The notes under the pieces were generated by a model. It saw nothing but the letters and a program-made list of their open reading frames with translations. It was not told the origin of the DNA and searched no databases. The translations under genes were made by a program, and so were the position numbers. A stretch of 8,583 bases of DNA, taken from CAYXVF01 sp964468125 (GTDB lineage Bacteria > Myxococcota > XYA12-FULL-58-9 > CAYXVF01). Shown in pieces: positions 1 to 6,142 of this stretch (position 1 is its first letter; the number at the start of each line of letters is the position of its first letter). The stretch is taken from contig CAYXVF010000165.1 of NCBI GenBank assembly GCA_964468125.1, forward strand, positions 1 to 8,583, written 5' to 3'.

Positions 1-93
1 AGCCTTGTCTTCGGCGCTGAAGTGGCGTCGTTGACGTCGGTCGTTCTCAGGACGGGCGATGACTTCCGTTGTGTTCTTTTTTGGTTTTGGCAC
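1..93 (-). CDS. Probable transposase, N-terminal fragment (runs off the left edge)
   Basis: Thirty-one codons are visible, read leftward from a GTG at 93-91; the rest lies outside the window. The peptide starts MPKPKKNTTEV and continues ARPENDRRQRRHFSAEDKA. A basic RRQRR stretch followed by the F-S-A-E-D-K pattern is how the N-terminal helix-turn-helix of many IS3-type OrfA and related transposases begins (RR.F..E.K.RIL). The frame is open only as far back as a TAG 11 codons before the GTG, and no ATG lies between them. A GGAG sits about 14 bases upstream of the GTG, which is farther than ideal. If the call is right, this is a helix-turn-helix protein that binds insertion-sequence ends, and an insertion sequence lies just downstream of the lipoprotein operon in the same orientation. 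The family cannot be fixed from 31 residues, and the gene could be intact or decayed. Confidence 0.6.
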   Translation of the reverse strand, partial: MPKPKKNTTEVIARPENDRRQRRHFSAEDKA

Positions 94-223
94 CGATGAT
101 GAGCTTTCTCCGACCCGTAAAATCTACACATATTTCAGAAGAAGAGTGTCTCGACATTTATTGGCATGGGGGGAGTGCGTGCCCGTCGATGCAGAGAACC
201 TCTTCCTATGTGGGCTATGATAC
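94..223. other. Non-coding gap between lipoprotein operon and transposase
   Basis: This 130-base stretch follows the stop codon of the third lipoprotein gene and precedes the transposase start. Its middle part (about 100-165) is visibly richer in A and T than the flanking genes. I see no hairpin followed by a T-run on the minus strand, so the operon has no obvious intrinsic terminator here. If the transposase belongs to an insertion sequence, one terminal inverted repeat should lie in this gap. It cannot be identified because the opposite end is outside the window. Confidence 0.5.
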
Positions 224-3200
224 TCACTGTGAGCAGGTAAACGAGTTGCACTGCGGGGTTGGGCAGCCGCCCCGCATGTCGAATCTAATCTCGTAGCTAT
301 TCAGAATGTCGTAGTCGTTTGAGTAGATGTCATTGACCCAGACGTCGACGGTGTCGCCCTGCGTCGCGTAAGCACAGGCGCCCGTTGATTGTGGCCCGAA
401 GGCATCATTTACGAGTGCATCCTGGGTGCATGTGTTGGAAGGCGTGCTAGCTACCGAGCACGGAATAACGTCGGTGTTCTCCCCGCTGAATCCGAGAGCG
501 ACACGTCCCCGTCCGTCACGTAACATCGTGACCCGAAGATCCACGTCACTGCTCGGGAAGTTGAGATAACCGTCGATGCCCGCCCGCGCCACACCGCTCA
601 CGTCGACCCGGAAGAAATCCTGGTCGCCGTCGTAGCTGATGAAGCCCGTGATGTCCGAAAACTGAGTCAAGGCACTCGCCGGCTGGAATGCGCTGAACGT
701 CACCTTGACGGGATCGAATGCATCGGTCGGGCTGCTGAATTCGACGGTCACCAGATTCGAGTCGCCATCGCTGACCAACTGAAAAGCATAAAAGTCGTTG
801 CCCGCGGTCGCCGGAAGGGTACAGGCAGTGTTGCTCCCGGGCGGCGTATCTAGGTCGCGGCCGCAGCGGGCGGGCCCGGTCGGAGTGATTCCCGCTCCTT
901 CACAGCTACCGTTGAAGTCGCTTGCGCATGCGATGATTGCGCCAGTTGGACTCGGGCTCGGAGTCGCAATGATTTCCTCCGTCGCCTGAAGAATCGCGGG
1001 GAATACGAGGCGTAGTGTCTCGGTGCCGGAAAAAATCGTTGGGGTGCCGATCGGGAAGGCGCGCGCAAATGCGCCACCGCCTCCGCCCTCAATGGTCAGT
1101 GCCCGCGTAGGGTCAGTGCTCACTTGATAGGTACGGCCGTCGACTGTGAGCGTCAACGGCGTCGGCGCGGCTGGCGCGATGACGTTCACCGATCCAACGC
1201 CGTTCACGAAGGCTACGCTCGTCGTATCGAGAGGCGTCGTCGTATCCGCGCAATCGGCGTAGATGTTGCCCGCCGCGGAGACCGTGAAGTTGCCATTCGA
1301 GAGTCCGCCCTGCCCAGACCAGGCTTCGAGCGGAAGGGCTTGGCAGACCTCAGGGGTCAAGACCGTCCCGGGAACGACCTGGGCAAACGGCTGTCCACCA
1401 CTTGCAGGCGTCACCGTAGCAGTGTTGATCAGTCGCCAATCGGCATTGAAGTCGTTCGGGCTCAGGTCGTCGTCCTCGCGGAGCGGCCGTGCCAGGAAGT
1501 CGCTATCGCGCGACCCTCTATCCCCGTTGTCTGGCTCCTGCAGGTGCTCCAAATCGATTGAGTAGGTCGCGGTCTGATCGAAACCGGGAATATCGAGGGT
1601 CGTCGCCTGGTCATGAGCCACGCGAAGATAGATCCTCGGCTCATCGCCCATCTTCGAGCGATGGATTGGCAGCATCGTCTGCAGGTAGTTGGGCGAGAGG
1701 CCTCCGGTTTCCGGATTCCCCGCGCCCCGCGGATCGGGTCGCTGCACCCATAGGTCGAGACACTCGCCGATGTCCTCGGCGCAGACGCGGCCGCCCGGAC
1801 ACTGAACGGCGGAACTGCACAGGGTTCCGTTCGGCTTATAAAATTGAGCGATCAGTTGGAACCCGGTCGTCGCCGGATCGGCGGCACTCACTCGGGCGAA
1901 GAGCAAGCTGTTGTCGCCGGTTGCGGGCGTGGGAAAGTCGCCGGCGTCGAGTTTGTACCAGTCCGAATCATTGCGGGCGATGATGGTCCCCGTGTCGCTC
2001 TGTGCGTTGCTTCCTTGTGTTGCACCCGCGGCACCGAGCGTCACGAGATTTGCCGTGCTCGGGCTGTCGTCGCGGTTGAGGCCTTCGTCCGTGTCCTCGA
2101 ACACGTCCACACGAAGGGAGTACGCCTCGTCGGGGTTGAAGGCCGGCACGGTCTGGGTGCCTTCGGTGGTGTTGCGGTTGCGGATCTCGATGATGATGGG
2201 CTCGGTCGTCGGCAACACGAGTGTGTTGGCGCGGACGCGCTCCTGGTTTGCCCCCGCCCCCTCGATCTCGACGCTCACGCTGTCGAGGCGAAAATCTCCC
2301 TGGTAGATGATCCAGGTGGGGTCCGAGACGTTCGAGGCGTCCGAGCGCAGCTCGATGTCGAGCACCGCCGGCGTGCCAAATCCCGGAGTGATCACGTACC
2401 AGTCCGTGTCGAGCTGATAGGAGAGGTAGGCGTTCACCGTTTGGCTATTTGCGAGGGGCGTCGGGTCCGTCGGACCGTTGTTCGGCTCGTTTCCGTCTGG
2501 ATCGTCGATCTCCGTGACCAGAAGCTCGTACTGAAACTCGTCGTCTTCCTCGACTTCCTGCTGGTCCTGGACCACGAGGAAGTGCTCACCTCCGTTGAAG
2601 GCCGGGAAGTAGGCGACGACCCGGTGCTGATCCGGGGCCGCGGTGAGACGGTTCTCCAGGACGACCTCGTTCGGGAGGGGCTCCCCGCTCAGATTGCAGA
2701 TCGACGGCGCCTGGCACTCCCCGCCACCCGAGGCGAAACAGTCCGGTGCGTCGCCAGCGACGCAGCCACGCAGAATGTCGCAGCTCAGGCCCCCGGTGCA
2801 GTCGTCGGCAGTCGTGCAGGAGCCAGGCGCTGCATCGGTGCATCGGCCAGAGGGACGCCACCACTGCACACCGAGCTGAATGTTCGACAGCTTGTTGTAC
2901 TGCAGATCGACCCGCGCGAGCTTCTGCGTCTGCATGTTGAAGCGCCAGAAGTCCGCGTCTTTCCGGGGACAGATCGTGTCCCCGACGGTCTCGCCGAAGG
3001 TGCCGTCGTAGAAATTGTCGATGGAAAAGGAATTGTCAGCGTCGCAGGCGACCTCGGCGCTGCCCCCCGCATCGGGGACGTCTACCGTTCCGTCCTCACT
3101 GCAAGCGGTGGCGCCGAAGAGCGTCGCCACGACGAGCACGCTCAGCGCGCTCGAATGCAGTCCTTCGCCGGGTCGAAACGAAGCGGCGGTACGAAGCTCG

Positions 3201-3262
3201 CTTGGTCGCAGAATCCGCGAGCCGAGCAAGTTCCAAACGGACACTGATCGTCGGTTTGACAT
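224..3262 (-). CDS. Large predicted lipoprotein with repeated PPC-like beta-sandwich modules and Cys-rich inserts
   Basis: The product is about 1012 aa if it starts at the ATG at 3262. A hydrophobic stretch (LSVLVVATLFGATAC) ends at a probable lipidated Cys54 followed by Ser, so export and membrane anchoring are predicted. The mature part repeats a D-x-D-aromatic-aromatic pattern typical of PPC-like (bacterial pre-peptidase C-terminal) domains: DADFW 102, DTDWY 285, DSDWY 432, NADWR 606, GNDFY 821 and DQDFF 880. Several are preceded by D/EPNN-like turns. Cys clusters at 141-189 and 482-501 are inserted after similar strands (WWRPSG and FYKPNG). The tail is Cys-rich (CPTPQCNSFTC). No catalytic motif is visible, so a structural or binding role is inferred. 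It is the last gene of a three-gene lipoprotein set and overlaps the gene before it by 121 bases. The start is uncertain: the ATG has a good ribosome-binding site, but a GTG at 3139 lies two bases past the preceding stop codon and would leave a very short, uncharged signal peptide. Confidence 0.9.
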   Translation of the reverse strand: MSNRRSVSVWNLLGSRILRPSELRTAASFRPGEGLHSSALSVLVVATLFGATACSEDGTVDVPDAGGSAEVACDADNSFSIDNFYDGTFGETVGDTICPRKDADFWRFNMQTQKLARVDLQYNKLSNIQLGVQWWRPSGRCTDAAPGSCTTADDCTGGLSCDILRGCVAGDAPDCFASGGGECQAPSICNLSGEPLPNEVVLENRLTAAPDQHRVVAYFPAFNGGEHFLVVQDQQEVEEDDEFQYELLVTEIDDPDGNEPNNGPTDPTPLANSQTVNAYLSYQLDTDWYVITPGFGTPAVLDIELRSDASNVSDPTWIIYQGDFRLDSVSVEIEGAGANQERVRANTLVLPTTEPIIIEIRNRNTTEGTQTVPAFNPDEAYSLRVDVFEDTDEGLNRDDSPSTANLVTLGAAGATQGSNAQSDTGTIIARNDSDWYKLDAGDFPTPATGDNSLLFARVSAADPATTGFQLIAQFYKPNGTLCSSAVQCPGGRVCAEDIGECLDLWVQRPDPRGAGNPETGGLSPNYLQTMLPIHRSKMGDEPRIYLRVAHDQATTLDIPGFDQTATYSIDLEHLQEPDNGDRGSRDSDFLARPLREDDDLSPNDFNADWRLINTATVTPASGGQPFAQVVPGTVLTPEVCQALPLEAWSGQGGLSNGNFTVSAAGNIYADCADTTTPLDTTSVAFVNGVGSVNVIAPAAPTPLTLTVDGRTYQVSTDPTRALTIEGGGGGAFARAFPIGTPTIFSGTETLRLVFPAILQATEEIIATPSPSPTGAIIACASDFNGSCEGAGITPTGPARCGRDLDTPPGSNTACTLPATAGNDFYAFQLVSDGDSNLVTVEFSSPTDAFDPVKVTFSAFQPASALTQFSDITGFISYDGDQDFFRVDVSGVARAGIDGYLNFPSSDVDLRVTMLRDGRGRVALGFSGENTDVIPCSVASTPSNTCTQDALVNDAFGPQSTGACAYATQGDTVDVWVNDIYSNDYDILNSYEIRFDMRGGCPTPQCNSFTCSQ
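1760..1819 (-). repeat. Cys module inserted in a PPC-like domain (second copy)
   Basis: This encodes residues 482-501 (numbered from the ATG at 3262), CSSAVQCPGGRVCAEDIGEC. The spacing C-x5-C-x5-C-x6-C matches the Cys modules of the neighbouring von Willebrand A lipoprotein. It directly follows the strand FYKPNGTL, the same position as the first Cys cluster (2696-2842), which follows WWRPSGR. Disulphide bonding in the periplasm or outside the cell is inferred. Confidence 0.75.
2696..2842 (-). repeat. Cys-rich insert in a PPC-like domain (first copy)
   Basis: This encodes residues 141-189 (numbered from the ATG at 3262) with eight cysteines, including the module CTTADDCTGGLSCDILRGC. It splits the first PPC-like module after WWRPSG. 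The beta-rich sequence resumes at about residue 199 and includes EHFLVVQDQ, comparable to RIYLRVAHDQ after the second insert. Confidence 0.75.
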
Positions 3263-6120
3263 TGGACATCCTCTTGGTCGGGTAGGCAATACCCGAGGTC
3301 ATCATCACAAATCCCTTGGGCGCAGGGTGTATCGATATCACAGGGGGCGGTCTCGAAGATGGGCCGGAGGCAGAAACCGGTTTCTTCGCTACACACTTCG
3401 TCCGGGCCGCATTCGCGGTCGTTGCGACAGGCGTAGTAGGGGTCCGCGGTGCATCGGCCGACACCGACGTCGCAGGACCCACGTCCCGCCGCCTGACACT
3501 CGGCGTCCGAGGTGCAAAAGAGCGGAGCGGATCGCTCGGGGGCGAAGAGGCACCAGCCCTTTTGTTGGTCGCACACGCCCTCGTTGATCACGTTGCCCAT
3601 GCCGTCGACCTCGTCGCAATCGCTGTCCGCGAGACAGGGACCGCAGAGGCCACCGCGGCAGACGCCGCCGCGACAGTCTTCGTTGCTCGTGCAGGCGACC
3701 GTGCCTCCGGCTCCGTCCGGCACCGAGCCGGAGCGGGCTCGGCAGAAGCCGGCGGAGATGTCGCACTGGCCCGGGCGAATGTCCGAGAACAGCTCGCAGA
3801 AGAAGCAGGCCTGCGGACCGGACTCGTCGACGTCGTTCAAGTCGAAGCAGCCGGGGTCCGCGCCGTCGATCAACCCGTCGCCATCGTTGTCCTCGAGGTC
3901 GTCGCAGGCCGGCTCCGGTGCCGTGGGATTGACGTCTTCGCTGTCGTCGGCCGCGGAGTCGCAGCCGCCATCGAGGGGGAAGTCCGTCGCGTTGTCGCCG
4001 TCGTTGTCGACTCCGTCCGAGCACTGGGGCGGAGGACTCGGATCGTCACCTTCGTTGGTGTCGTATCCGCTCGAACAGCCCGGGTCGTCGGGCCAGTCGA
4101 CCAGGTTGTCACCGTCGTCGTCGCGACCGTTGGTGCATTGCTCGTTTTCGAGCTCCTGCGGGTCGAGCGAGTCAAAGCAGTCCGGATCGAAGGGGAAGTC
4201 GGTGAAACCATCACCGTCGTTGTCGATGCCGTCTGAGCACTCTGCGCAGGGGCCGACGAAAGTGCCGTCCGCCGGGTCACCGGGGGCACGGGGCGGAGCG
4301 AAACAACCGCAGGTGCCGTCGCTCGCCACCCGGCACCAGAGGGTGTTCAACCCGCAGTCCTGGTTGATCGACGCCTGGCAGACCTGGTTGTTCGGGCGCA
4401 GAACACCGGTCGCTTCGTAGGTGTCCGAGGGGCGGCGCTCGGGGATCGCGAATTGGCCGGAGGCCGGGATCTTGATGTCCTGGGCGCCGAGGAAGCGGCT
4501 CTCCACACACGCAACTCGGTAGATCGGCGGACCGAGCGGGTCATCGTAGGGGGTTTGGGCGAAGTAGAGGAGCGTGCGGTTCCAGCCGGCGCCGCGTCCC
4601 ACGCCGTCCGGGTCTTCGAGCTGACTCTGGCGCTGCGTAGAAGCGAGGCGCACGTTGCGCACCTCGAACTCATAGCATGCCTGTCCGTCGGTGAGTGGCA
4701 GCTCTCGTTGATAATAGTCGTAGGCGATCTTCGAGCGGAAGGCGACGTCGTCGTTGGACGGGTCGGTGTGCCAGCGCATTTCGTCCGCGTTGCTGCCACC
4801 GTCGGCGTCCGAGTCCGTTTGGCGGTCTTGCACCGGCGTCGCCGAGTTCGGGTCCGCGCCGAAGGTGACCTCGAGGAGGTCCGGGATCCCGTCGTTGTCC
4901 GAATCGAGACGCCGCCGCTGCGTCCCGAGGAACTGCTCCTCGCAGTCGAGGAGGCTGTCACCGTCCGTATCGAGGCGACCGCGCTCGTCGCAGTTGGCGT
5001 CGGTGGGATCGAGCGGATCAAAACCGGAGAGGCGGAAGCGGAACTCGATCAGGTCCCGGTAGCCGTCGAGGTCCGTGTCGACGCGTACGGGGCTCGTGCC
5101 GAGGATTATTTCCTCCTCGTCCGTAAGTCCATCGCCATCCGAGTCCGGTACCATCTGATCCACGAACGCACGCGCGTTGACGTTAGAGGCGATGAAGTTC
5201 GAGAGAGCAAAGATCCGCCGCGACTCCGCGAAGTCGAAGGATAGGAAGTTGATCGCGTCGCCGTTTGCGAACTGCTTGAAGGTTCCGCCGCCGGTGGTGG
5301 ACATGGCGTCGAGAAGAGCGCGCGTCTCCTGGCCGAGGCTTTCGTTGAAGTCTAGCTCGTAGCGATCGGGCTCTTCGCACTGGAAGTCGACGTCCGAGCC
5401 GGGCTCGAACATGCGCGGGTCGCTGGCAAAGGCGGTGTTGAAGCTCACCTCCGCGCCATAGAGGGTCGAGAGACCGCGGATTCTCCGGACCGCTTCGACC
5501 GCCGCCGTCGGACTATTGCCCTCACCGCGGCATTGGTCCGGGAAAGGCATGCCGTCGGACACGAAAATGATCTCGTAGCGCGTTCTGCCGCGGGCCTCCT
5601 CGTCGAGCTGGGCCATGTCTCGGTCCAACACGATGAGCGCCTCGGCGAGCGCGCCCGTGTAGTTGGTGTTCGCTCCGGTCTGGGAGAGCTGGGCGAGCGA
5701 GCCCAAAGCGAGCGCACCGTCCCCGGTGAAACCCGGCAGGCCGCGCTCGTCCCGCGTGTGAACCACCACGTTGCCGAAGAAACTCAAAACCGCGAACTCG
5801 ACACCGTCGCGCAGCGAGAGGCTCGCTTGGTCGTCGACGAAGCGCAGAACCACGTCCTGCGCGGAGCTGATGCGCTGCCGGTTCGGGTCGGTGACGTTCA
5901 TCGAGTTCGAGCGGTCGATGATGAACATGATCTTCAGGAACGACTGAAGCGCGTCCGCACCCTCGGCGCAGAATGAGCCAGTAATCGCCGTCCGGTTGTC
6001 CGTCACCTCGTCGAGGAGCTGATTCGGAATGAAGATTTCCGTCTCCGAGCAGCCGGTGCTCGCCACGGCCATGGCGAGCCCCACTCCCAAAATCCGAGCG
6101 GTGTTGGTCATTCGTGTCAT
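3142..6120 (-). CDS. Predicted lipoprotein with vWA domain, calcium-loop repeats, MopE-like motifs and Cys-rich tail
   Basis: The product has 992 aa. Its signal peptide (ILGVGLAMAVASTGC) ends at a lipobox with Cys24 followed by Ser. A von Willebrand A domain (about 62-300) has the MIDAS elements DRSNS (69-73), Thr152 in NTNYTGAL, and VSDG with Asp189, so divalent metal and ligand binding are expected. Five DxDxDG-type loops follow (326, 348, 384, 406, 436), then a beta-rich domain (about 466-560), a Cys-bearing linker, four MopE-like motifs (628-758), a Cys-rich region (772-971) and a final FDPAKDCI. The upstream neighbour is a paralogue that shares everything except the 570-975 section, so that section looks like an added block. 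The ATG has GGAG nine bases upstream and lies 22 bases after the preceding stop, which indicates an operon. Extracellular or periplasmic adhesion or complex assembly is inferred; no partner is visible. A second ATG three codons in is an alternative start. Confidence 0.95.
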   Translation of the reverse strand: MTRMTNTARILGVGLAMAVASTGCSETEIFIPNQLLDEVTDNRTAITGSFCAEGADALQSFLKIMFIIDRSNSMNVTDPNRQRISSAQDVVLRFVDDQASLSLRDGVEFAVLSFFGNVVVHTRDERGLPGFTGDGALALGSLAQLSQTGANTNYTGALAEALIVLDRDMAQLDEEARGRTRYEIIFVSDGMPFPDQCRGEGNSPTAAVEAVRRIRGLSTLYGAEVSFNTAFASDPRMFEPGSDVDFQCEEPDRYELDFNESLGQETRALLDAMSTTGGGTFKQFANGDAINFLSFDFAESRRIFALSNFIASNVNARAFVDQMVPDSDGDGLTDEEEIILGTSPVRVDTDLDGYRDLIEFRFRLSGFDPLDPTDANCDERGRLDTDGDSLLDCEEQFLGTQRRRLDSDNDGIPDLLEVTFGADPNSATPVQDRQTDSDADGGSNADEMRWHTDPSNDDVAFRSKIAYDYYQRELPLTDGQACYEFEVRNVRLASTQRQSQLEDPDGVGRGAGWNRTLLYFAQTPYDDPLGPPIYRVACVESRFLGAQDIKIPASGQFAIPERRPSDTYEATGVLRPNNQVCQASINQDCGLNTLWCRVASDGTCGCFAPPRAPGDPADGTFVGPCAECSDGIDNDGDGFTDFPFDPDCFDSLDPQELENEQCTNGRDDDGDNLVDWPDDPGCSSGYDTNEGDDPSPPPQCSDGVDNDGDNATDFPLDGGCDSAADDSEDVNPTAPEPACDDLEDNDGDGLIDGADPGCFDLNDVDESGPQACFFCELFSDIRPGQCDISAGFCRARSGSVPDGAGGTVACTSNEDCRGGVCRGGLCGPCLADSDCDEVDGMGNVINEGVCDQQKGWCLFAPERSAPLFCTSDAECQAAGRGSCDVGVGRCTADPYYACRNDRECGPDEVCSEETGFCLRPIFETAPCDIDTPCAQGICDDDLGYCLPDQEDVQCQTDDQCPFGTCSARGFCDQASFVPPLRFDPAKDCIRAR
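3208..3810 (-). repeat. Tandem Cys modules, C-x5-C type (six copies)
   Basis: This encodes residues 771-971. The six modules start at Cys810, 829, 869, 898, 927 and 954, each with C-x5-C and then two further cysteines (for example CTSNEDCRGGVCRGGLC, CRNDRECGPDEVCSEETGFC and CQTDDQCPFGTCSARGFC). A related four-Cys unit starts at 772. The regular spacing suggests small disulphide-bonded knots, loosely like the 'dickkopf-type' Cys-rich hits often seen in myxobacterial surface proteins. Confidence 0.85.
3269..3275 (-). promoter_or_regulatory. Candidate ribosome-binding site for the third lipoprotein gene
   Basis: On the minus strand AAGAGGA lies six bases upstream of the ATG at 3262. It sits inside the coding region of the preceding gene, so it may be a chance match. 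It is the main reason for preferring this ATG over the in-frame TTG at 3289 or the GTG at 3139, neither of which has a comparable site. Confidence 0.5.
3847..4239 (-). repeat. Four MopE-like Asp/Cys metal-binding motifs
   Basis: This encodes residues 628-758. The four copies follow C-x-[DN]-G/L-x-D-[ND]-D-G-D-x4-D-x(n)-D-x-x-C: CSDGIDNDGDGFTDFP (628), CTNGRDDDGDNLVDWP (662), CSDGVDNDGDNATDFP (700) and CDDLEDNDGDGLIDG (739). The pattern resembles the putative metal-binding motif named after MopE of Methylococcus. The acidic loops make calcium the likelier ligand, but that is inferred. Confidence 0.85.
4759..5145 (-). repeat. Five calcium-loop (thrombospondin-3/EF-hand-like) repeats
   Basis: This encodes residues 326-454. 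The loops DSDGDG, DTDLDG, DTDGDS, DSDNDG and DSDADG start at 326, 348, 384, 406 and 436. The first and second, and the third and fourth, are each exactly 22 residues apart. Most are followed by a D/E-x-x-E helix-like segment and GT/GADP, as in bacterial thrombospondin type 3 repeats. Confidence 0.9.
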
Positions 6121-6129
6121 TCGCGAGCG

Positions 6130-6133
6130 CTCC
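6130..6133 (-). promoter_or_regulatory. Ribosome-binding site of the second lipoprotein gene
   Basis: GGAG on the minus strand lies nine bases before the ATG at 6120, inside the 22-base gap after the preceding stop codon. It supports the ATG at 6120 over the second ATG at 6111. Confidence 0.6.
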
Positions 6134-6142
6134 GCGCAGTCA

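Noticed and set aside
69..296. Plus-strand open frame of 75 codons from a TTG
   Set aside because: It overlaps both the transposase start and the end of the third lipoprotein gene, has no ribosome-binding site and shows no recognisable motif.
1844..3247. Long plus-strand open frame (467 codons)
   Set aside because: It is antisense to the third lipoprotein gene, whose minus-strand product has a signal peptide and repeated domain motifs. The plus-strand product is rich in V, R and A with no motif, as expected of a GC-rich antisense frame.
3316..4236. Plus-strand open frame (306 codons) with repeating valine-rich text
   Set aside because: The apparent repeats are the reverse complement of the MopE-like Asp/Cys motifs on the minus strand.
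628..4400. Tandem GTCGTC/CGTCGTTGTC-like DNA repeats that could suggest a CRISPR or satellite array
   Set aside because: They have no fixed repeat and spacer lengths and are explained by Asp/Asn-rich codons in the protein repeats.
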